From: JBFLVU01 sp037444825
GTDB taxonomy: Bacteria; Acidobacteriota; UBA4820; DSQY01
Assembly (NCBI GenBank): GCA_037444825.1
Contig: JBBILR010000046.1
Span: 1-10,726 of the forward strand
Direction: 5' to 3'
DNA: 10,726 nucleotides
The translations under genes were made by a program, and so were the position numbers. The notes under the pieces are model-generated. The model did no database searches and was not told where the DNA came from. It saw only the letters and a program-made list of their open reading frames with translations. Shown here in pieces: positions 1 to 6,166 of the stretch (position 1 is the first letter of the stretch; every line of letters begins with the position of its first letter).

Positions 1-698
1 CCGTAGAGGTCCGATCGCGCCCAGGCCTTTTCCCCCCGGATCACCTCCGGGGCCATGTAGCCCGGCGTCCCCAGGGCCATCCCCGTGAGCGTGAGGCTCT
101 CCCCCAGGTCCTCCCCCTTGGCCAGGCCGAAGTCGCCGAGCTTCACCGAGCCGTCGGACGCCAGGAGGACGTTTCCGCTCTTGACGTCCCGGTGCAGAAC
201 CCCCAGGCCGTGGAGGTGCGAAAGGGCCTCCAGGATGGAAGCCGCCGTCGTCACGGCCTCCTGCTGAGGCAGGGGGCCCCCGCGCCGGATCCGTTCCCTC
301 AGGGTCTCGCCTTCCACCCACTCCATCAGGAGGGCGGGCCGCCTCTCCACGAACAACAGGTCATGGATGGGCAGGAGGTTGGGATGGAGGGCCCGCTGGG
401 AGGCCTTGATCTCCCTCCGGAGGCGCTCCAGCGATCCTTTCTCGTCCTCGGCGCGCTCCCAGAGGACCTTCAGGGCCACGCGCGACCGGGCCATCTCGTC
501 GAAGACGCCGTACACCACGCCCGAAGCGCCGGTGCCCAGGACCTTCTCCACCCGGTAGCGGCCCTCCAGCACCTCCCCGGTCTCCCTGAGCGGCTGGAGG
601 CCCCGCTCGATGCGCGACGGGACCGCCGTGCCCCAGCAGGAGGGGCAGGAAAGATCCCCTTCTGGAAGGCTTTTCCCGCACCCGGAACAAGGCGCCAT
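1..698 (-). CDS. Zinc-ribbon Ser/Thr protein kinase, N-terminal part (cut by left edge)
   Basis: Hanks-type protein kinase that would phosphorylate Ser/Thr on protein substrates. Translation from ATG at 698 gives 232 codons open to the window edge. Residues 4-21 hold two CxxC pairs (C4, C7, C18, C21), a zinc ribbon. The kinase domain begins near residue 48: glycine loop GTGASG (55-60), VALK lysine K77, helix-C E96, catalytic HRDVKSGN (169-176), DFG (189-191), TPGYMAPE (211-218) and D230 just before the edge. All catalytic residues visible are intact, so this is an active-type kinase. The rest of the C-lobe and any sensor or membrane segment are missing. The start is chosen because it includes the first zinc knuckle and a promoter sits directly before it. 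No good Shine-Dalgarno is seen. It is transcribed divergently from the methyltransferase gene. Substrate unknown. Confidence 0.93.
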   Translation of the reverse strand, partial: MAPCSGCGKSLPEGDLSCPSCWGTAVPSRIERGLQPLRETGEVLEGRYRVEKVLGTGASGVVYGVFDEMARSRVALKVLWERAEDEKGSLERLRREIKASQRALHPNLLPIHDLLFVERRPALLMEWVEGETLRERIRRGGPLPQQEAVTTAASILEALSHLHGLGVLHRDVKSGNVLLASDGSVKLGDFGLAKGEDLGESLTLTGMALGTPGYMAPEVIRGEKAWARSDLY

Positions 699-704
699 GC
701 CTGA

Positions 705-733
705 ATGGTACGCATGGGGTCCGGGTACGTCAA
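705..733 (-). promoter_or_regulatory. Sigma70-type promoter for the kinase gene
   Basis: On the minus strand, TTGACG (733-728, 5 of 6 matches to the -35 consensus) is followed after exactly 17 bases by TACCAT (710-705, 4 of 6 for -10). The -10 ends 6 bases before the ATG at 698, so a start site 7 bases downstream falls on the A of the ATG. This predicts a leaderless transcript. Seen by eye; not scored against background. Confidence 0.5.
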
Positions 734-838
734 AAAGACCTCCCCGCGGGTGTCGCGGCGCTTCCGGACGCCCGGAGGCGAAGGGCGAACGGGGGGCGCG
801 ATCACCGGCCGGGACGGCCCCACACCGCGGCCGCCCTA

Positions 839-866
839 TCGCCACCGGGCCCCTCTGGCCTATGAT
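839..866 (+). promoter_or_regulatory. Possible promoter for the methyltransferase gene
   Basis: TATGAT at 861-866 matches the -10 consensus at 5 of 6 positions and stands out in GC-rich surroundings. A weak -35, TCGCCA (839-844, 4 of 6), lies 16 bases upstream. The predicted start near 873 leaves an 11-base leader that just contains the Shine-Dalgarno GGGGAGG (874-880) before ATG 884. Confidence 0.4.
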
Positions 867-883
867 GGCCGAAGGGGAGGCCC

Positions 884-2092
884 ATGCGCTTCGTGGCGAC
901 GGCGAGCAAGGGGCTGGAGGAGGTCTGCGCCGGGGAAATCCGGGGACTGGGCCTTCGCGTCCTCGGGGTACGCCCGGGGGCGGTGGAGTTCGAAGGCAGG
1001 GAGGAGGCGGGGTGGAAGGCCTGCCTGCACCTGCGCTCCGCCCGGCGGGTCCTCCTTCCCCTGGCGGCCTTCGAGGCCGCCGACGCCGAGGCCCTGTACG
1101 AGGCGGTGAGGGAGATCCCCTGGGAGGAGCGCCTCACGCCCCGGCACACCTTCGCCGTGGAGGCGTCGGTGGAGAAGGCGCCGGTCTCCCATTCGGGTTT
1201 CGCCGCCCTCAAGGTGAAGGACGCGGCGGCCGACCGGCTGAGGGACCGCTTCGGCGGCCGGCCGGACGTGGACCGCAGGGACCCGGACGTGCGGGTCCTT
1301 CTTCGGTGGCGCGGGAGCCGGGCGGAGGTCTCCCTGGACCTGTCGGGGGGTCCGCTCCACAAACGGGGCTACCGGGTGCGGAGCGTGCCCGCCCCCCTCA
1401 ACGAGACCACGGCGGCGGGGATCCTTCTTCTGCTCGGCTACGACGGCACGGCGCCCTTTTCGGACCCATTCTGCGGCTCGGGCACCTTCGCCGTGGAGGC
1501 GGCCCTGCTGGCGTCGGGGACGGCCCCCGGCCTCCTGCGGGAGTCCCCCTTCGGCTTCGAACGGTGGCCGGGCTTCCGGCCGGCGCGGTGGGCGAGGATC
1601 CGCGAGGAGTCGGCCTCCCGGGTGACGCGTCCGGCCTGCCGAATCGCCGCGTCGGACCTCGACCCCCAGGCGGTGGCCGCGGCGAGGCGGAACGCCGAGA
1701 AGGCCGGGATGGCCCCCTTTCTCCACTTCTCGGTGGCCGACGCCCGGCATTGGAGGCCGCCGGGAGAGGGGGGGCTCCTGGTCTGCAACCCCCCCTACGG
1801 AGACCACGCGGGGGCGGGGGAGGACCTCCCTTCTCTTTACCGGGCCTTCGGGGACGCCCTGAAGCGGAGGGGGTCCGGCTGGACGGCGGGGATCCTCTGC
1901 GGGGACCCCCGCCTTCTCAAGTGTGTGGGGCTGAGGCCGGCCCGAAGGATTCCCGTCTGGAACGGGCCCATGGAATGCCGCCTTCACGTCTACCCCCTCC
2001 TGGAAGGGGCTTTCCGCCGCCGCCACGAAGATGGCCCCCGGCACTCCTCGGGTGGCGGAGCCCCTCCGCCTCCCTCCCGGGAAGCCCCCTGA
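884..2092 (+). CDS. rlmL: THUMP-domain 23S rRNA (guanine-N2)-methyltransferase, RlmL/YpsC-like
   Basis: Predicted SAM-dependent enzyme that methylates the N2 of a guanine in 23S rRNA; in the RlmL family the known target is G2445 (E. coli numbering). The protein has 402 residues. Residues 1 to about 160 form the ferredoxin-like plus THUMP RNA-binding part, ending in the family signature LDLSGGPLHKRGYR (151-164). The Rossmann methyltransferase domain follows: SAM-binding motif I DPFCGSGTF (194-202), acidic DLD (258-260) and catalytic NPPYG (302-306). The C-terminal NGPMEC (360-365) matches the NGPLDC of E. coli RlmL. E. coli RlmL carries a second methyltransferase (RlmK) fused at its C-terminus; here that half is absent, as in Gram-positive YpsC. 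Residues 380-402 are a low-complexity His/Pro/Ser tail. Start ATG 884 has GGGGAGG 3 bases upstream. The exact target base is inferred from the family only. Confidence 0.88.
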   Translation: MRFVATASKGLEEVCAGEIRGLGLRVLGVRPGAVEFEGREEAGWKACLHLRSARRVLLPLAAFEAADAEALYEAVREIPWEERLTPRHTFAVEASVEKAPVSHSGFAALKVKDAAADRLRDRFGGRPDVDRRDPDVRVLLRWRGSRAEVSLDLSGGPLHKRGYRVRSVPAPLNETTAAGILLLLGYDGTAPFSDPFCGSGTFAVEAALLASGTAPGLLRESPFGFERWPGFRPARWARIREESASRVTRPACRIAASDLDPQAVAAARRNAEKAGMAPFLHFSVADARHWRPPGEGGLLVCNPPYGDHAGAGEDLPSLYRAFGDALKRRGSGWTAGILCGDPRLLKCVGLRPARRIPVWNGPMECRLHVYPLLEGAFRRRHEDGPRHSSGGGAPPPPSREAP

Positions 2093-2106
2093 GGCGGCCT
2101 TCGGGG

Positions 2107-2112
2107 TATACT
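2107..2112 (+). promoter_or_regulatory. Possible -10 element before the cupin gene
   Basis: TATACT (5 of 6 to consensus) sits in the 43-base gap between the methyltransferase stop and the cupin ATG at 2136. No recognisable -35 lies 16-18 bases upstream, so this is weak. It would separate transcription of the 2136-6102 cluster from the methyltransferase gene, giving a leader of about 17 bases. Confidence 0.25.
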
Positions 2113-2135
2113 CACCGGCGGAGGGCGGCGAGGCC

Positions 2136-2720
2136 ATGACCACCTACCGGGTGCGGAAGCTTCACGAGCTCATCGGAGGCCTCAAGGAGACCACCGCCGT
2201 CCGGGCCCTCTGCCGGGACCTCGAAGCGCGTCTTCGCCGGAGCCGGGCCCCCTACGAGGGGGCGCCGCTCCCGGAAGACCTGGTGCGGGGCCGGCTCCCG
2301 GCGGGGATCCTTTCGGCCTGGGTCTTCGTCCTGCCCCCCGATCAACCCACCCCTCCCCACCGCCACCCCGGGTCGGCCCAGCACTCGGCGGTGATCGCGG
2401 GCGGGGGCTGGGGATGGGTGGCCGGGCGGCGCTTCGAACTCCAGCCCTACGACCCGGCTTTCCCGGAGCGGTCGCTCCTGGTGATCCCCGAGGGGGCCCC
2501 CCACGCCTTCCAGCCGGGCCACGAGGGGCTCGTCCTCATGTCCTTCCACACGGTGGCGGCGGAGGCCCTGCGGGAGGAGCCGGTGGAGGTGGGCCCGGAA
2601 CCGCTCCAGATCGCCCCGCCGCCCAAGAAGGCAACCCCCCCGAAGCCTCATGCCGCGAGAGCCTCCAGGGGCCGCCGGCGAAAGCCTCCGGCCATTCCGC
2701 GAAAGGGGCGGCGTCCATGA
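2136..2720 (+). CDS. Cupin-domain protein with basic C-terminal tail
   Basis: Single-domain cupin of 194 residues, cytoplasmic (no signal peptide). Motif 1 is HRHPGSAQHSAVIAG (75-89) and motif 2 is PEGAPH (118-123), at the spacing of metal cupins. The likely metal ligands are H75, H77 and H123. The canonical motif-1 glutamate position is Q82, followed by H83. A three-His site without the Glu is known in cysteine and gentisate dioxygenases, so an iron enzyme is possible, but a sensor or storage cupin is equally open and I assign no reaction. The N-terminal 60 residues are helical and Arg-rich. Residues 160-194 are a Pro/Lys/Arg tail, probably disordered. ATG 2136 is preferred because GGAGG (2120-2124) and GAGG (2130-2133) precede it. 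It overlaps the next gene by ATGA, so the two are probably translationally coupled. Confidence 0.8.
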   Translation: MTTYRVRKLHELIGGLKETTAVRALCRDLEARLRRSRAPYEGAPLPEDLVRGRLPAGILSAWVFVLPPDQPTPPHRHPGSAQHSAVIAGGGWGWVAGRRFELQPYDPAFPERSLLVIPEGAPHAFQPGHEGLVLMSFHTVAAEALREEPVEVGPEPLQIAPPPKKATPPKPHAARASRGRRRKPPAIPRKGRRP

Positions 2721-3070
2721 GAACCCTGCTGCTGCCTCTCTTCGGCGTCCTGGTGGGCCTGGGGGCCGCCTTTTCGGGGCTCGGGGGCGGGTTCCTGATG
2801 GTGCCCCTCCTGCTCTTTATGGGCTTCACCGCCCAACGGGCCGTTGGGACCTCTTTCCTGGCCATCCTGGTGATCTCCGTCTCGGCGCTGGCCGCCCACA
2901 ACAAGCTGGCCAACGTGGACTACACGGCGGGGATCCTGTTGGGTCTCGGGGGCTTGGTGGGCGCGCAGGTGGGGGCCCGCCTCGTCCAGCACGTCTCCAC
3001 CCAGGGCTTCCAGAGGATCTTCGCCGGCTTCCTCGTGGCCCTGGCCGCTTACCTGTTCTTCAAGAAGTGA
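2717..3070 (+). CDS. Half-size TauE/SafE (TSUP) family membrane protein
   Basis: Integral membrane protein of 117 residues with one copy of the TSUP repeat. The family signature GLGGGFLMVP is at 21-30, followed by FTAQRAVGTS (37-46). Hydrophobic segments lie at about 4-30, 43-62, 72-92 and 100-115. Most TSUP proteins are about 240-270 residues with two such repeats in inverted topology; this one ends cleanly (stop 3068-3070) after one, so a working unit would need at least a dimer. Family members export sulfite, sulfoacetate or related anions, but substrates are poorly predictable. The start is ATG 2717, with AAAGGGG (2702-2708) 8 bases upstream, inside the last codons of the cupin gene. The next gene follows after 34 bases, suggesting one operon. 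Confidence 0.85.
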   Translation: MRTLLLPLFGVLVGLGAAFSGLGGGFLMVPLLLFMGFTAQRAVGTSFLAILVISVSALAAHNKLANVDYTAGILLGLGGLVGAQVGARLVQHVSTQGFQRIFAGFLVALAAYLFFKK

Positions 3071-3104
3071 CGAAGCGTCCCTGGGCGGGAACCGGCGGGG
3101 TCCG

Positions 3105-4817
3105 ATGAAGGGAAACACGAGAACCTTCCTGGGCGTCCTTCTGGCCTTTCTCGTCTTGGCCGGGATGACCCAGCTCTTCACGTGGAAGAGCCCCGAAGCC
3201 GAGGGGGCCCCCCCTCTTACCCTCTCGGTCCTGCCGGGGTACACCTTGGCCTCCTGTCTTCGGGTTCTCGGGGCTTACGCCCTTTCCCTCCTCTTCAGCC
3301 TCCCCTACGGCTACTACGCCGCCACGCGGCCGCGCCTGGGCAAGGTCCTCATCCCCGTCCTCGACATCCTCCAGTCCGTGCCGGTCCTCGGCTTCTTTCC
3401 GGCGGCGGTCTACTTCTTCATCACGCTGGCGGGGGGCCATCGGTGGGGGATCGAGGCGGCCGCCGTCTTCCTCATCTTCACCAGCCAGGCCTGGAACATG
3501 GCCTTCGGCGTCTACGAGGCCTGCTCCACCGTCCCCGCCGACCTGAAGGACGCGGCCCTCTCCTTGGGCTTGAGCCGGGGGGAGACCTACCGGAGCCTCT
3601 ACCTCCCCTTTTCCGCCCCCCGGCTGGTCTACAACTCCATGCTCTCCTGGGCGGGCGGATGGTACTTCCTCATCGCCTGCGAAATCATCACCGTGGGCCC
3701 CGTCACCTTCAACCTGCCCGGGCTGGGCTACTTTCTGTCCCGCTCCGCGGAGGAGGGGCGGCTGGACCTCCTCCTCACGGGGGTCACGGCCCTCTTGCTC
3801 ATCATCGTCGCCGTGGACACGTTCCTGTGGCGGCCGCTGGCAGTGTGGTCGGGCCGTTTCCGGTACGAGGCGCTCTCCACGGGGACGGAGCGGCTCCTGG
3901 GCTCGGGGAGGCGGCCTTTGCGGGGGGGGCGCTGGGTGCGACAGGGGCGCATCTGGATGCGGCGGGGGGTGCGGCTGGGCTGGCACCGCGGCCGGGTTGC
4001 CCTGGGCGAACTGATGGAAAGGGCTTCCAGGGCCGCCGAACCCGGGAAGAGACTCTTCCGCTGGGCCTGGAAGGTGCTGGAGGTCGTCCTGGCGGCGGGG
4101 GCCCTGGGGATCCTGCTGTGGGGAGGGGTCCGAATCGCCGTCCTGCTGGCGGGTCCCTGGCCTTCGGAGGCCCGCATCCTTCCCGCCGCCATGGCCTTTT
4201 CCTTTCTTCGCATGCTGGCGGCCTACGCCGTATCCCTGGCCTGGACGGTTCCGGTGGCCGTGTGGGCCGGGCAGAGCCCCAGGGTGATGAACGTCGTGAG
4301 GCCCCTGGCCCAGATCGGGGCGTCCCTGCCCGCCACCGCCCTCTTCCCCCTCATGGTCTACCTGATCATCCGGTACGCCGGGGGGATGAACGTCGCCTCG
4401 GTGCTCCTCATCCTGACGGGGATGCAGTGGTACCTCCTCTTCAACCTCCTCTCGGGCGTGGACGGCATCCCCATGGAGCTGAAGGAGGCGGCTCGCTCCC
4501 TGGGCCTCTCCCGGTGGCAGACCTTCCGGCGGCTGACCCTCCCCGCCGTCCTCCCCGCCCTGCTGACGGGGAGCGTCACCGGCTGGGGCGGCGGGTGGAA
4601 CGCCCTCATCGTCTCCGAGTACTTCAGGTACGCCGGCACGGTTCATGTGGTGACCGGCATCGGGGCTATGCTGGACCGGGCCACCTACGAGCAGGGGGAC
4701 ATGCGGCTCATGGTTCTCTCCCTCCTCACCATGGTGACGGTCATCGTGGCCGTGAACCACTTCTTCTGGCGGCGGCTGTACGAGTTCGCCTCCGAGCGGT
4801 TCCGGTTGGAACTTTGA
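3105..4817 (+). CDS. ABC transporter permease with two fused membrane domains (NitT/TauT class)
   Basis: Membrane subunit of 570 residues in which two binding-protein-dependent permease domains are joined in one chain. Repeat 1 has membrane segments near 7-25, 50-72, 82-107, 115-134, 178-200 and 222-243. Repeat 2 has them near 326-348, 363-385, 399-422, 428-448, 484-505 and 533-553. Each repeat carries the cytoplasmic coupling motif that docks on the ATPase: KDAALSLGLS ending LYLP (148-168) and KEAARSLGLS ending LTLP (460-480). This form is typical of SsuC/TauC/NrtB permeases. The two are joined by a strongly basic cytoplasmic linker (about 250-320). Substrate class (nitrate, sulfonate, taurine, bicarbonate or other) cannot be decided. 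Start ATG 3105 has GGCGGGG (3094-3100). The ATPase gene follows after 25 bases. No substrate-binding protein gene is in the window. Confidence 0.92.
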   Translation: MKGNTRTFLGVLLAFLVLAGMTQLFTWKSPEAEGAPPLTLSVLPGYTLASCLRVLGAYALSLLFSLPYGYYAATRPRLGKVLIPVLDILQSVPVLGFFPAAVYFFITLAGGHRWGIEAAAVFLIFTSQAWNMAFGVYEACSTVPADLKDAALSLGLSRGETYRSLYLPFSAPRLVYNSMLSWAGGWYFLIACEIITVGPVTFNLPGLGYFLSRSAEEGRLDLLLTGVTALLLIIVAVDTFLWRPLAVWSGRFRYEALSTGTERLLGSGRRPLRGGRWVRQGRIWMRRGVRLGWHRGRVALGELMERASRAAEPGKRLFRWAWKVLEVVLAAGALGILLWGGVRIAVLLAGPWPSEARILPAAMAFSFLRMLAAYAVSLAWTVPVAVWAGQSPRVMNVVRPLAQIGASLPATALFPLMVYLIIRYAGGMNVASVLLILTGMQWYLLFNLLSGVDGIPMELKEAARSLGLSRWQTFRRLTLPAVLPALLTGSVTGWGGGWNALIVSEYFRYAGTVHVVTGIGAMLDRATYEQGDMRLMVLSLLTMVTVIVAVNHFFWRRLYEFASERFRLEL

Positions 4818-4842
4818 GGCCCTTTTTGGTAAGGTGGCTTCG

Positions 4843-5595
4843 ATGGGCGCGCTCCTCGAACTCACGAACGTGACGAAGGCCTTTCCTCACCCCCGGGGAC
4901 TCCTGCCCGCCTTCGAGGAGGTCTCCTTCACCCTGGAGGAGGGCGAGTTCGCCGCCATCGTGGGCCCCTCCGGGTGCGGCAAGAGCACGCTTCTCCGCGT
5001 CATCCACGGGCTCACGCCCCCCACCAGCGGGGTGGTTACCTACCGGGGCCAAGAGGTGGCGGGGGTCAACACCCGTATGGCGATGGTCTTCCAGTCCTTC
5101 GCCCTCCTGCCGTGGCTCTCCGTGGTCCGGAACGTGGAGCTGGGGATGGAGGCCCGGGGCGTTCCCCCCAAGGAGCGCCGCCGCCGGGCCCTCTTCTACC
5201 TGGACAAGGTGGGTCTCGACGGCTTCGAGGAGGCGTACCCCCGCGAACTCTCGGGGGGCATGAAACAGCGGGTGGGCTTGGCCCGGGCCCTGGCGGTGGA
5301 GCCGGAGATCCTCCTCATGGACGAGCCCTTCTCCTCCCTGGACGCCCTCACCGCCGCCTCCCTCCGGGAGGAGGTGGTGGACCTCTGGAGGGATCGGGAG
5401 ATTCCCGTGAAGACCGTCCTCATGGTCACCCACATCATCGAGGAGGCGGTGGAGATGGCCGACCGCATCCTCATCTTCAACGGCCGCCCGGGGCGCCTGG
5501 TGGAGGACGGCCCCGTGGACCTGCCCCGGCCCCGGAACCGGCGGGAGCCCCGCTTTTCCGAATACGTGGACCGGGTCTTCGAAAAGATCGCCTGA
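4843..5595 (+). CDS. ABC transporter ATP-binding protein (NitT/TauT class)
   Basis: Nucleotide-binding subunit that powers the fused permease just upstream. In 250 residues it has every ABC motif: Walker A GPSGCGKST (41-49), Q-loop Q84 in MVFQSFALLPW, signature LSGGMKQR (136-143), Walker B ILLMDEP (156-162), D-loop SSLD (164-167) and H-switch H197 in VTH. The protein stops about 40 residues after the core strands, without the C-terminal AAA-associated domain that many homologues carry; that domain is the next gene. ATG 4843 is chosen over the in-frame GTG at 4834 because AAGGTGG (4831-4837) is well placed for the ATG and overlaps the GTG, which has no ribosome site of its own. Two identical copies would dock on the two halves of the permease. 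Confidence 0.94.
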   Translation: MGALLELTNVTKAFPHPRGLLPAFEEVSFTLEEGEFAAIVGPSGCGKSTLLRVIHGLTPPTSGVVTYRGQEVAGVNTRMAMVFQSFALLPWLSVVRNVELGMEARGVPPKERRRRALFYLDKVGLDGFEEAYPRELSGGMKQRVGLARALAVEPEILLMDEPFSSLDALTAASLREEVVDLWRDREIPVKTVLMVTHIIEEAVEMADRILIFNGRPGRLVEDGPVDLPRPRNRREPRFSEYVDRVFEKIA

Positions 5596-5610
5596 AGGAG
5601 AGCGCCGAAA

Positions 5611-6102
5611 ATGGACGTGGATCCGCTACCCCAATCGGAAATCAGCCGCATCCTCGGACTCCTCGAGATTCTGGAGGACCACGGCGGGAGGGAGGACATC
5701 TACAAGCTGGCCCGGGAGCTTCACTTCGAGTCTTCGGACCTGGTGGAGGTGATCCGGGGGGCCGAACTCCTGGGCCTCGTCACCACCCCCGGGGGGGACG
5801 TGGAACTTCTGGAAGCGGGCCGGAAGGTCAACGCCGGGGACATGAACGCCATCAAGTCCCTCCTCAAGGAGCGGATGGCGAAGATCCCGCTGTTCCAGTA
5901 CTTCATCCAGAAGCTCCAGGGCGAGGAGGACCACCGGATGTCGCGGAAAGACGTCCTCGAGGAACTCGCCCGCCTCCTCCCCAAGAGCAACCCCGACCAG
6001 CAGTTCCACGCCCTCGTCGCCTGGGGCCGGTACGCCGAGATCTTCGGCTACAACCGAGACTTGGACCTCTTCTACCTCGACGAGGGCCAGACGCTGGAGT
6101 GA
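5611..6102 (+). CDS. Free-standing AAA-associated C-terminal domain protein (ABC partner)
   Basis: Soluble protein of 163 residues resembling the AAA_assoc_C domain usually fused behind NitT/TauT-type ABC ATPases. Residues 10-72 look like a winged helix: helices ISRILGLLEILEDHGG and IYKLARELHF, then SSDLVEVIRGAELLGLV, and a short hairpin at TPGGDVELLEAGRKV. Residues 76-103 form a helix with KERMAKIPLFQYFIQKL. The C-terminal part (110-150) has LARLLP and a WGRYAEIFGYN segment of the family type. A clean AAGGAG ribosome site (5596-5600) and a 15-base gap after the ATPase stop show a genuinely separate gene, not a frameshift remnant by appearance. Likely role: regulatory subunit of the transporter ATPase; DNA binding is an alternative. 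Family assignment is from memory of sequence patterns. Confidence 0.75.
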   Translation: MDVDPLPQSEISRILGLLEILEDHGGREDIYKLARELHFESSDLVEVIRGAELLGLVTTPGGDVELLEAGRKVNAGDMNAIKSLLKERMAKIPLFQYFIQKLQGEEDHRMSRKDVLEELARLLPKSNPDQQFHALVAWGRYAEIFGYNRDLDLFYLDEGQTLE

Positions 6103-6121
6103 CCGCCCCGCCCGCTCCATC

Positions 6122-6144
6122 CCCGGTCTCGGCGGGAGACCGGG
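6122..6144 (+). terminator. Perfect 9-bp hairpin before kup (terminator-like or leader element)
   Basis: CCCGGTCTC (6122-6130), loop GGCGG, GAGACCGGG (6136-6144) form a perfect 9-bp stem in the 64-base gap between the AAA-associated gene and kup. No T-run follows, so it is not a classical intrinsic terminator. It could attenuate or end the ABC transcript, or stabilise its 3' end. The kup ribosome site GGGGGAG (6152-6158) lies outside the stem. Confidence 0.45.
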
Positions 6145-6166
6145 CCGCGCCGGGGGAGTTCCGCCC

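Noticed and set aside
2031..2135. Upstream in-frame ATG at 2031 for the cupin
   Set aside because: It would add 35 Pro/Gly-rich residues overlapping the methyltransferase tail, without a ribosome site. ATG 2136 has purine-rich sites upstream.
4834..4842. GTG at 4834 as the ATPase start
   Set aside because: AAGGTGG at 4831-4837 is the ribosome site for ATG 4843; the GTG lies inside it and has no site of its own. Three extra residues would not change the product.
3060..4865. Long open frame on the minus strand opposite the permease
   Set aside because: Its translation is rich in Gly, Pro, His and acidic residues without domain pattern, a usual antisense shadow of a GC-rich gene. The plus strand has clear permease motifs throughout.
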